A DNA stretch of 6,792 nt. Source: JALYOK01 sp031419835 (GTDB lineage Bacteria > Pseudomonadota > Gammaproteobacteria > Burkholderiales > JALYOK01). The stretch is from contig JANOLP010000255.1 of NCBI GenBank assembly GCA_031419835.1, positions 1-6,792 of the forward strand, written 5' to 3'. Made by a program: the position numbers and the translations under genes. The notes under the pieces were generated by a model. It ran no database searches, had not been told where the DNA came from, and saw only the letters and a list, made by a program, of their open reading frames with translations. Shown one piece after another: positions 1 through 5,757 of the stretch. The stretch's first letter is position 1; the number at the start of each line of letters is the position of its first letter.

Positions 1-1015
1 GGGCATGATCAAAGCCCACGAAATTCAGGGTTGCTTGGCGCTTGAAAATAGTTTCAATAAAGTCGGCCTCGATCACGTCGTGTTGGTGAAAGTCGCCAGC
101 ACCGCCGTCGTCACCAAAATGATGGGCGGCACGCGCGATGAGATCATTAACGCGGTATCGCAAGCCTGGGTCGACGGCCAAAGCCTACGCACCTATCGCC
201 ACTCGCCGAACGCCGGTTCGCGCAAATCCTGGGCGGCGGGCGACGCGACCTCGCGCGCGGTGTTGCTCGCGATGCGCACGCTCAAGGGCGAGATGGGTTA
301 TCCCTCGGTCCTCTCAGCGAAAACCTGGGGCTTTTACGACGTGTCGTTCAAGGGCAACGAATTTAAATTCCAGCGGCCTTATGGTTCCTATGTGATGGAA
401 CAGGTGCTGTTCAAAATTTCTTTCCCGGCCGAATTCCATTCGCAAACCGCCGTCGAAGCGGCGATGACCTTGCACAAAGAACTCGCCAAATTGGGCAAGA
501 GCGCGGACGACATTAAAAAAATCACTATCCGCACGCATGAAGCCTGCATTCGCATCATCGATAAAAAAGGCCCGCTGAATAATCCGGCCGATCGCGATCA
601 TTGCATTCAGTATATGGTTGCCGTGCCGCTGATTTTCGGCCGTCTCACCGCAGGTGATTATGAAGACGGCATCGCGAAAGATCCGCGCATCGATAAATTA
701 CGCGAAAAAATCGAATGCGTGGAAGATAAATCCTTCACCAAGGATTATCACGATCCGGCGAAGAGATCCATCGCCAACGCGCTGACCGTTGAACTCAAAG
801 ACGGCAAGAAGCTCAAAGAAATTGTGGTCGAGTATCCGATCGGTCACAAGCGCCGCCGCAAGGAAGGTATGCCGGTGTTGGTGGAAAAATTCAAAACCAA
901 CCTTGCACGCCAATTTCCCGTGAAGCAGCAAAAGCGGATTCTCGATCTGTGTTTGGATGCGAAGAAGTTGGAAGCTACACCGGTAAACGAATTTGTCGAT
1001 TTGTTTGTTATATAA
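1..1015 (+). CDS. prpD: 2-methylcitrate dehydratase PrpD, 5'-truncated by the window edge
   Basis: Cytosolic MmgE/PrpD-family enzyme that dehydrates (2S,3S)-2-methylcitrate to cis-2-methylaconitate in the methylcitrate cycle of propionate breakdown, without an Fe-S cluster. The open frame is already running at base 2 and stops with TAA at 1013-1015. The Met at base 5 is internal: MIKAHEIQGC matches a segment I recall at about residue 147 of the roughly 483-residue E. coli PrpD, so about a third of the protein lies upstream. Family blocks seen, numbering from that Met: TYRHSPNAGSRKSWAAGDA (63-81), RPYGSYVMEQVLFKISFPAE (124-143), THEACIRIIDKKGPLNNPAD (177-196), then DRDHCIQYM, and the C-terminal ARQFP...PVNEFVDLFVI. 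The frame is intact, with no frameshift. These blocks separate true PrpD from more distant MmgE/IDS-epimerase relatives. prpB and prpC would be expected upstream, out of view. Confidence 0.96.
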   Translation, partial: GMIKAHEIQGCLALENSFNKVGLDHVVLVKVASTAVVTKMMGGTRDEIINAVSQAWVDGQSLRTYRHSPNAGSRKSWAAGDATSRAVLLAMRTLKGEMGYPSVLSAKTWGFYDVSFKGNEFKFQRPYGSYVMEQVLFKISFPAEFHSQTAVEAAMTLHKELAKLGKSADDIKKITIRTHEACIRIIDKKGPLNNPADRDHCIQYMVAVPLIFGRLTAGDYEDGIAKDPRIDKLREKIECVEDKSFTKDYHDPAKRSIANALTVELKDGKKLKEIVVEYPIGHKRRRKEGMPVLVEKFKTNLARQFPVKQQKRILDLCLDAKKLEATPVNEFVDLFVI

Positions 1016-1122
1016 GGCGGGCCACGAGGCAATACCGGTGCGGCTCTCGGGCAAGGCATTGCCGGGAGGCAATATTCTGCGGGTTCTTGCGTGCCGTTCA
1101 AAAAAGCAAATCACCTCCCATA

Positions 1123-1205
1123 TTGTCATTCCCGCGCAGGTGGGAATCTATAGTGAGTCACAATTCTCGATGCCAAATGGATTCCCGCCTACGCGGGAAT
1201 GACAA
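1123..1205. repeat. 26-bp inverted repeat of the ATTCCC-N8-GGGAAT (dRS3-like) type
   Basis: Arm 1 (1123-1148) and arm 2 (1180-1205) are reverse complements with only two mismatches, separated by a 31-nt loop. Each arm contains the 20-bp pattern ATTCCC-N8-GGGAAT (1128-1147 and 1181-1200), which is itself a partial palindrome. The pattern has the format of the Neisseria dRS3 element, and similar 'gtcattcccgc...gggaatc' repeats are, from memory, scattered in intergenic DNA of many proteobacteria. The RNA would fold into one long stem. A TTTT at 1207-1210 follows arm 2, so it could also help end prpD transcription. No coding capacity is seen, so it is probably a non-autonomous, MITE-like or REP-like element. 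Confidence 0.85.
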
Positions 1206-1247
1206 GTTTTAAGGTTCGTTGAAATAATCAAGACCTCGACGATTTCT

Positions 1248-1254
1248 AGGAAAG
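1248..1254 (+). promoter_or_regulatory. Ribosome binding site of the DUF3617 gene
   Basis: AGGAAAG lies 11 nt before the ATG at 1266. It is a moderate purine-rich Shine-Dalgarno with slightly long spacing. It supports the ATG at 1266, which also places the signal peptide exactly at the N-terminus. Confidence 0.55.
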
Positions 1255-1265
1255 TACAGAAACAA

Positions 1266-1778
1266 ATGCGCAAACTTGCACTAATTATCTCTGCACTTTC
1301 GATTCTTGCGACCACAGCGGCACAAGCCCTCGACCTGCCAAAACGCAAATCCGGCTTGTGGGAAATGACGATGATCGGCGATCAAACCAATGGTCAGCCA
1401 CAAACCGTCACGACCTGCGTTGAGCAAAAAACCGATACCGGTTTGTCATCGTCGTTTGGCGACAAAATTCCAAAGAACTGTAAACAACCGACGCTGAAAA
1501 AATCCGCCGGGAGCTATGTCATCACCAGCTCGTGCAAATTTACCGATTCGAATGTAAAAACCGTCGCGATACTAAGTGGTGACGCCAATAGCGCGTACAA
1601 AATAGTTCGGACATCGACTTACACGCCGCCGAACAAGGGCAGAAAAGAATCGACGCAAACCATCGAGGCAAAATGGCTCAGCGCGTGCAAGGCTGGCCAA
1701 CGCGCGGGCGATATGATCATGCCGGACGGTAGCAAAGTTAACGTCATCGACATTCAGAAATTGCAGGAAGCCAAGTAA
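1266..1778 (+). CDS. Exported DUF3617-family protein
   Basis: A 170-residue protein of unknown function. Residues 1-21 form a classical Sec signal peptide: MRK, a hydrophobic core LALIISALSILATTAA, and an AQA|LD cleavage site after residue 21. The mature protein of about 149 residues is therefore probably periplasmic. RKSGLWEMTM (27-36) matches the 'PGLWE' opening typical of DUF3617, and the family's later conserved cysteines are present: Cys51 (TTCVEQ), Cys72 (NCKQ), Cys90 (SSCKF) and Cys141 (SACKAG). The even number would allow two disulfides in the periplasm (inference). No lipobox or transmembrane segment follows the signal. The gene ends 20 nt before acnA, so the two may be co-transcribed, although the products would act in different compartments. 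Family assignment is by motif memory. No biochemical function is established, and I do not propose one. Confidence 0.82.
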   Translation: MRKLALIISALSILATTAAQALDLPKRKSGLWEMTMIGDQTNGQPQTVTTCVEQKTDTGLSSSFGDKIPKNCKQPTLKKSAGSYVITSSCKFTDSNVKTVAILSGDANSAYKIVRTSTYTPPNKGRKESTQTIEAKWLSACKAGQRAGDMIMPDGSKVNVIDIQKLQEAK

Positions 1779-1785
1779 TTACTTT

Positions 1786-1790
1786 AGGAC
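1786..1790 (+). promoter_or_regulatory. Ribosome binding site of acnA
   Basis: AGGAC sits 8 nt before the ATG at 1799, inside the 20-nt gap after the DUF3617 stop codon. The gap is too short for a full separate promoter, so acnA transcription must start within or upstream of the DUF3617 gene. Confidence 0.6.
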
Positions 1791-1798
1791 TCCATCTC

Positions 1799-4483
1799 AT
1801 GGCACACAATCTCCACAACAGTTTGCAAACGTTCTACATCGGCGCGAAACAAGGCAAGTTCTACGCCTTATCTGCGCTAGAAAAAGCCGGCCTCGGCAAG
1901 ATTTCGCGCCTGCCGGTTTCGATCCGCATCGTACTCGAGGCGGTGCTGCGCAATTTCGACGGTAAAAAAATCAGTGAAGAACACGTCAAGCAACTCGCGT
2001 CGTGGCAACCGAATGCAGAGCGCAGCGATGAAATTCCTTTTGTCGTCGCGAGAATTGTATTGCAAGATTTCACCGGCGTACCGCTGCTCGCCGATCTCGC
2101 CGCCATGCGCGGCGTGGCGAGCAAAATGGGCAAGAATCCGAAGTTGATCGAGCCGCTGGTGCCGGTGGATTTAGTCGTCGATCACTCGGTGCAAATCGAT
2201 TATTACGCCAGCAACGATGCGCTGCGGAAAAATATGGAGCTCGAATTCTCACGCAATAACGAGCGCTACAAATTTATGAAATGGGGCATGCAGGCGTTCG
2301 ACACATTTAAAGTCGTGCCGCCCGGAATCGGTATTGTCCATCAGGTGAATCTCGAATATTTGGCGCGCGGTGTGTATCAAAAAGACGGCGTTTATTATCC
2401 CGATACTCTAGTCGGCACCGACTCGCACACCACGATGATCAACGGTATCGGCGTCGTCGGTTGGGGCGTCGGTGGTATCGAGGCGGAAGCCGGCATGCTC
2501 GGCCAGCCGGTTTATTTTTTGACGCCCGATGTCGTCGGCGTGAATTTGACCGGCAAGTTGCGTGAAGGTGTGACCGCGACTGACTTAGTGCTCACGGTTA
2601 CGGAAATGTTGCGCAAGGAAAAAGTCGTTGGCAAATTCGTCGAGTTTTTCGGCGAAGGCTCCGCGTCTCTCGCCCTGCCCGATCGCGCGACCATCGCCAA
2701 CATGGCACCCGAATACGGCGCGACGATGGGCTTCTTCCCCGTCGATCAAACCACCATCGAATATTTCAAAAACACCGGCCGCACCGATGACGAAATCGCC
2801 GCATTCGAAGCTTATTTCAAAGCGCAAGGATTGTTCGGCATGCCCAAGGCCGGCGACATCGATTACACCAAAGTGTTGTCGCTGGATTTGGTGTCGATCA
2901 AGCCATCGGTCGCTGGACCAAAGCGCCCGCAAGATCGCATCGAATTGCCGAATCTCAAGGCCAAATTCACTGAGTTGTTCAGCAAACCTGTCGCGGAAAA
3001 CGGCTTCAACAAGAAATCCGAAGACCTCGCGAAACGCTACGCGACGCAAAAGCCCGGCGTCGACATCGGCAATGGCGATGTGCTGATCGCGGCGATTACG
3101 TCTTGCACCAACACGTCGAATCCCGGTGTGTTGCTCGCCGCAGCTTTGCTGGCGAAAAAAGCCGTTGAAAAAGGCATGACCATCAAGCCGCACATCAAGA
3201 CTTCGCTAGCACCCGGCTCGCGCGTCGTGACGGAATATTTGACCAATGCCGGACTGTTACCCTACTTGGAAAAACTCGGCTTTAACGTCGCCGCATACGG
3301 CTGCACGACGTGCATCGGCAACGCCGGGCCACTCGATGAAGCCATCGAGAAATCCATTGTCGAGAATGATGTCGTCGCCGCGGCCGTGCTGTCCGGCAAC
3401 CGCAATTTCGAAGCGCGCATTCACGCCAACATCCGCGCGAACTTTCTCGCTTCCCCACCGCTGGTGGTCGCGTTCGCGCTGGCGGGCAATGTGTTGATCG
3501 ACATGGATCACGATCCGATCGGCAAGGGCAAAGACGGCGCGCCGGTATATTTGAAAGACCTGTGGCCGACGCAAGCGGAAGTCGCCGCCGTGATGAAACA
3601 CGCGACTAACGCCGAGACCTATCGCAATCTTTACGCCGATTTCACCAAAGGTTTTGATCTGTGGAACAACATTCCGTCGACGGCGGGCCAAGTCTATAAC
3701 TGGGACAAATCCACTTACATCGCCGAGCCACCGTTCTTCGATAATTTCGGCCCGAACGCGGGCACCAGCGCCGATGTGAAAGGCGCGCGCGCGCTGGGTG
3801 TTTTCGGCGATTCGGTAACGACCGATCACATCAGCCCGGCGGGCTCGATTAAGTCCTCGTCACCGGCCGGCAAATGGTTGCAGAACAACGGCGTCAGCAT
3901 AGTCGATTTCAACAGCTACGGCTCACGCCGCGGCAATCACGAAATCATGATGCGTGGCACGTTCGCCAACGTGCGTATCAAGAATCTGATGTTGCCGGGA
4001 ACGGAAGGCGGCATCACGGTGTTGCAACCGTCCGGCGAGCAACTTCCCATTTACGACGCGGCGATGAAATACATCGCAGTCGGCACGCCGACGATCATTT
4101 TCGGCGGCGAAGAATATGGCACCGGCTCCTCACGCGATTGGGCGGCGAAGGGCACGCTACTGCTCGGCGTGAAAGCCGTGATTGCGCGCAGCTTCGAGCG
4201 CATCCATCGTTCTAATCTGGTCGGCATGGGCGTGTTGCCGCTGCAATTCAAAGGCAGCGACAGTGCGGAATCTTTGGGCATTAAAGGTGACGAACAATTC
4301 GATTTGCTTGGGCTTTCCGGTCAATTAAAACCACAGCAAGATGTCACATTAGTCATCACGCGCAAAGACGGCAGCACGAAAGAAGTGAAAGTGTTGCTGC
4401 GCATCGATACGCCGATCGAGGTGGATTACTACTTGCACGGCGGAATTCTGCCGTTCGTGTTGCGTGAATTACTCGCGGCCTAA
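1799..4483 (+). CDS. acnA: Aconitate hydratase A (AcnA/IRP1-type aconitase)
   Basis: Complete 894-residue cytosolic aconitase that interconverts citrate and isocitrate through cis-aconitate in the TCA cycle. E. coli AcnA is 891 residues. The three [4Fe-4S] ligands are Cys436 (TSCTNTSNP), Cys502 and Cys505 (GCTTCIGN), with the same 66- and 3-residue spacing as E. coli AcnA. Other family blocks are QDFTGVP near residue 88, LVGTDSHTTMINGIG with Asp208-His210, and GNRNFEGRIH-like GNRNFEARIH. In the swivelling C-terminal domain are GDSVTTDHISPAGSI, FNSYGSRRGNHE and GTGSSRDWAAKG (Ser777, Ser778, Arg779). Domain order is the AcnA/IRP1 order, with the swivel domain last, unlike AcnB. Overall similarity is to AcnA rather than the AcnD methylcitrate dehydratase, which agrees with a PrpD gene nearby. 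The enzyme may also hydrate 2-methylaconitate to 2-methylisocitrate (inference). Codon use resembles the neighbouring genes, and no lesions are seen. Confidence 0.97.
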   Translation: MAHNLHNSLQTFYIGAKQGKFYALSALEKAGLGKISRLPVSIRIVLEAVLRNFDGKKISEEHVKQLASWQPNAERSDEIPFVVARIVLQDFTGVPLLADLAAMRGVASKMGKNPKLIEPLVPVDLVVDHSVQIDYYASNDALRKNMELEFSRNNERYKFMKWGMQAFDTFKVVPPGIGIVHQVNLEYLARGVYQKDGVYYPDTLVGTDSHTTMINGIGVVGWGVGGIEAEAGMLGQPVYFLTPDVVGVNLTGKLREGVTATDLVLTVTEMLRKEKVVGKFVEFFGEGSASLALPDRATIANMAPEYGATMGFFPVDQTTIEYFKNTGRTDDEIAAFEAYFKAQGLFGMPKAGDIDYTKVLSLDLVSIKPSVAGPKRPQDRIELPNLKAKFTELFSKPVAENGFNKKSEDLAKRYATQKPGVDIGNGDVLIAAITSCTNTSNPGVLLAAALLAKKAVEKGMTIKPHIKTSLAPGSRVVTEYLTNAGLLPYLEKLGFNVAAYGCTTCIGNAGPLDEAIEKSIVENDVVAAAVLSGNRNFEARIHANIRANFLASPPLVVAFALAGNVLIDMDHDPIGKGKDGAPVYLKDLWPTQAEVAAVMKHATNAETYRNLYADFTKGFDLWNNIPSTAGQVYNWDKSTYIAEPPFFDNFGPNAGTSADVKGARALGVFGDSVTTDHISPAGSIKSSSPAGKWLQNNGVSIVDFNSYGSRRGNHEIMMRGTFANVRIKNLMLPGTEGGITVLQPSGEQLPIYDAAMKYIAVGTPTIIFGGEEYGTGSSRDWAAKGTLLLGVKAVIARSFERIHRSNLVGMGVLPLQFKGSDSAESLGIKGDEQFDLLGLSGQLKPQQDVTLVITRKDGSTKEVKVLLRIDTPIEVDYYLHGGILPFVLRELLAA

Positions 4484-4492
4484 AAATACGCT

Positions 4493-4590
4493 CCTCCCCC
4501 TTCAAGGGGGAGGCTGGGTGGGGGATGGGTCTGATTTTTGCTCACGCGAAAACCCTTCCCCACCCTAACCCTCCCCGTGAAGGGGAGGGA
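4493..4590. repeat. C/G-rich palindromic repeat element downstream of acnA
   Basis: This is an inverted pair of inverted repeats. Hairpin 1 (4493-4513) is a perfect palindrome, CCTCCCCCTT-c-AAGGGGGAGG. Hairpin 2 pairs CCCTCCCC (4569-4576) with GGGGAGGG (4582-4589) around GTGAA. The whole left unit (4493-4530, ending TGGGTGGGGGATGGGT) is also an imperfect reverse complement of the right unit (4552-4589, starting ACCCTTCCCCACCC), leaving a loop of about 21 nt. The element starts 9 nt after the acnA stop, so it can form a strong stem at the 3' end of the mRNA. No U-run follows either hairpin, so it does not look like a standard intrinsic terminator. Similar 'ctccccctt...aagggggag...tgggtgggg' sequences are, from memory, repeated in many proteobacterial genomes. 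Confidence 0.8.
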
Positions 4591-4623
4591 ATAAAATGGT
4601 GAGAGGTAAGATGTTTCTCAGGA

Positions 4624-4629
4624 TACAAT
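4624..4629 (+). promoter_or_regulatory. Candidate -10 box upstream of yceH
   Basis: TACAAT, within GGATACAAT (4621-4629), matches the sigma-70 -10 consensus TATAAT at five of six positions. The bases 17 nt upstream (GAGAGG) do not resemble TTGACA, so the promoter would be weak or activator-dependent. The same 9-mer GGATACAAT recurs before ttcA at 5742-5750, which raises the chance that both are genuine. Transcription would start near 4636, leaving a leader of about 95 nt before yceH. Confidence 0.4.
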
Positions 4630-4732
4630 CGAGACCAATGAATAAAATCCTACTCAGCCACGAACCGCATAGAGCTTGCCTCCTGCCGATGCCTGCCCGC
4701 AATCCCGCATCCCTATTGGCTCTTAGCCCATC

Positions 4733-5413
4733 ATGGCTGAATTAAATTTATCGGATTTCGAAGTCCGCGTGCTCGGCGCTCTCGCGGAAAAAGCGTTCAT
4801 CACGCCGGACACCTATCCCCTGTCGCTCAACGCCGTGACCATGGCATGCAATCAAGTTTCCAATCGCGATCCGGTGATGCAGTTAACTGACGACACTGTG
4901 CAACACACGCTCACGGCGTTGCGCGAAAAAAAGTTAGTGCGCGAATGGTTTCCCAGCGGCAGCCGCGTACCAAAATTCGACCATGTATTGAATGAGATTT
5001 ACGGCCTCAACGAAGCTCAACTCGCGGCGCTGACGTTGTTGATGTTGCGCGGCCCGCAAACCGCTGGGGAAATCAAAGGCCGCAGCGGACGCATGCACAC
5101 TTTCCACGAAGTCGAGCGCGTCGAAGCAACGATGCAAACCTTGATCGAGGAACGTCAAACGCCGCTGGTCATTAAACTGCCAAAATCACCCGGCACCAAA
5201 GAGGCGCGTTACGCTCACCTACTCTCCGGCGCGCGCGCCGTCGAGCGCCAAGAGATCTCGGGCAGCCTGTTGCCACCGTCGTCACCGACTCCGGAAATTT
5301 TCGCGAAGCGAGACGATCGATTCAGCGCGCTTGAAGATGAAGTGCAACAACTGCGCGCCGAAGTGAGTTGGCTATCGCGGCAGTTTGAGGCGTTCAAAAA
5401 GCAATTCGAGTAG
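4733..5413 (+). CDS. yceH: YceH/DUF480 family protein (tandem winged-helix)
   Basis: A 226-residue cytosolic protein of the UPF0502/DUF480 family; the E. coli homologue YceH is about 215 residues. The molecular function is not established. The first conserved block, LSDFEVRVLGALAEKAFITP with TYPLSLNAVTMACNQVSNRDPVM (6-49), forms winged helix 1. The second, LNEAQLAALTLLMLRGPQTAGEIKGRSGRM (92-121) with the VERVEATMQTL helix, forms winged helix 2, ending in PGTKEARYAHLLSG (153-166). Residues 195-226 form a short coiled coil with hydrophobic a/d positions L200, V204, L207, V211, L214, F218 and F221, which suggests dimerisation. The fold suggests nucleic-acid binding, but this is inference. An in-frame TAG at 4724-4726 rules out a longer N-terminus, so ATG 4733 is the first possible start. 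It aligns with the family start but lacks a clear Shine-Dalgarno. Confidence 0.92.
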   Translation: MAELNLSDFEVRVLGALAEKAFITPDTYPLSLNAVTMACNQVSNRDPVMQLTDDTVQHTLTALREKKLVREWFPSGSRVPKFDHVLNEIYGLNEAQLAALTLLMLRGPQTAGEIKGRSGRMHTFHEVERVEATMQTLIEERQTPLVIKLPKSPGTKEARYAHLLSGARAVERQEISGSLLPPSSPTPEIFAKRDDRFSALEDEVQQLRAEVSWLSRQFEAFKKQFE

Positions 5414-5438
5414 TAAAAACCTAATTACCTCTCAACAT

Positions 5439-5531
5439 GTCATTCTGAGGAGCAACACGACAAAGAATCTGCTTTCGGTCGCAAACATCAAGCGCCGAAA
5501 AAGCAGATCCTTCGCGTCGCTCAGGATGACA
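5439..5531. repeat. Inverted repeat of the TGTCATTCTGAG...CTCAGGATGACA type
   Basis: The left arm (5439-5478) begins TGTCATTCTGAG and runs to AGAATCTGCTTTCGG. The right arm (5495-5531), CCGAAAAAGCAGATCCTTCG followed by CGTCGCTCAGGATGACA, is its imperfect reverse complement. The outer 12 bp and inner 15-17 bp pair well, the middle less so. Both ends resemble a repeat that, from memory, is widespread in bacterial intergenic DNA ('gtcattctgagcgaagcgaaggatc'). The transcript would form a long stem, and it begins 25 nt after the yceH stop. No transposase is present, so it is most likely a non-autonomous mobile or REP-like unit. Confidence 0.75.
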
Positions 5532-5560
5532 AGAAAACACGACGGGAAAAAATAGCCACT

Positions 5561-5682
5561 GTAGGGTGGATCAAGCGCAGCGGATCCACCATCAACGAAA
5601 CAATTCTGAACGAATGTGAAGGCTTTTTTTTTGCGCTGCGCGCGCTGGTGGATCCGTCCCTGCGGGACTTGATCCACCCTAC
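5561..5682. repeat. GTAGGGTGGATC...GATCCACCCTAC inverted repeat element (MITE-like)
   Basis: The outer arms are 5561-5591 (GTAGGGTGGATCAAG, then CGCAGCGGATCCACCA) and 5646-5682 (TGGTGGATCCG to CTTGATCCACCCTAC). The first 15 bp of the element are an exact reverse complement of the last 15. Each arm can also fold alone: GGTGGATC (5565-5572) with GATCCACC (5583-5590), and GGTGGATC (5647-5654) with GATCCACC (5671-5678). The right arm has an extra inner stem, GTCCC-TGC-GGGAC (5656-5668), where the left arm has only CGCAG, so the arms have diverged. The 54-nt core (5592-5645) carries a T9 run and GC-rich GCGCTGCGCGCGC. No target-site duplication is obvious directly at its ends. Confidence 0.8.
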
Positions 5683-5691
5683 ATTTAGAAA

Positions 5692-5719
5692 CAGATCCTT
5701 CACATCGCTCAGGATGACA
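5692..5719. repeat. Solo arm of the CTCAGGATGACA repeat
   Basis: Twenty-eight bases matching the right arm of the earlier element (5504-5531) at 26 positions, in the same orientation. The two differences are G-to-A changes (TTCGCGTCG versus TTCACATCG). No partner left arm lies nearby. With 5504-5531 it therefore flanks the GTAGGGTGGATC element as a direct repeat. Its end touches the alternative ttcA start at 5719 and supplies that start's only Shine-Dalgarno-like AGGA (5711-5714). Confidence 0.75.
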
Positions 5720-5744
5720 TGCGAAACATGCAGCGACATTCGGA

Positions 5745-5750
5745 TACAAT
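5745..5750 (+). promoter_or_regulatory. Candidate -10 box of ttcA, very close to the start codon
   Basis: TACAAT (in GGATACAAT, 5742-5750) ends 7 nt before the ATG at 5758. A sigma-70 start site about 7 nt downstream of the box would fall at or next to the A of that ATG, implying a leaderless or nearly leaderless mRNA. No good TTGACA is seen 17 nt upstream (CGAAAC at 5722-5727), so the promoter call rests on the -10 box and on the repeated 9-mer. Confidence 0.4.
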
Positions 5751-5757
5751 ATTTCCC

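Larger units (their letters stand above)
1016..1265. other. Intergenic gap between prpD and the DUF3617 gene
   Basis: Non-coding stretch of 250 nt. The first part (1016-1122) has a short perfect stem, ATTGCC (1058-1063) and GGCAAT (1068-1073) around a GGGA loop, with no T-run behind it. It is therefore at best a weak or Rho-dependent end for prpD. The centre (1123-1205) is a long inverted repeat listed separately. The last 60 nt are A/T-richer and should carry the promoter of the next gene. A TTGAAA at 1219-1224 could be a -35 box, but no good -10 box sits at the right distance. Open frames crossing this gap have no family resemblance and run through the repeat. Confidence 0.7.
5414..5757. 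other. Repeat-filled intergenic region between yceH and ttcA
   Basis: This 344-nt gap holds three separable repeat pieces (5439-5531, 5561-5682 and 5692-5719, listed separately) and the presumed ttcA promoter (5742-5750). A run of nine T at 5624-5632 follows GAAGGC but has no convincing stem directly before it, so I do not call it an intrinsic terminator. Reverse-strand open frames here are made of repeat sequence and show no family resemblance. Confidence 0.75.

Noticed and set aside
1058..1073. ATTGCC/GGCAAT hairpin after prpD as an intrinsic terminator
   Set aside because: The stem is only 6 bp and no T-run follows it. It is mentioned in the gap description but not called.
1123..1205. CRISPR-like repeats in the prpD-DUF3617 gap
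   Set aside because: There are only two copies in inverted orientation with a 31-nt loop. A CRISPR array needs direct repeats with several regular spacers.
949..1212. Forward open frames running from the prpD end through the inverted repeat
   Set aside because: They start inside prpD in another frame and encode repeat-derived residues. No recognisable motif is present.
2585..3193. Long reverse-strand open frame (202 codons) inside acnA
   Set aside because: It lies entirely antisense to a strongly conserved acnA segment that includes the first cluster cysteine. Such shadows are expected from codon bias in GC-rich genes.
5624..5632. T9 run as the terminator of yceH
   Set aside because: No convincing stem lies immediately upstream, and it sits in the core of a repeat element 210 nt past the yceH stop.
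5719..5757. ttcA start at 5719 (13 extra residues)
   Set aside because: It touches the end of a repeat arm, its AGGA is only 4 nt from the ATG, and the added residues do not match the N-terminus I recall for the family. It is kept as an alternative, not the main call.
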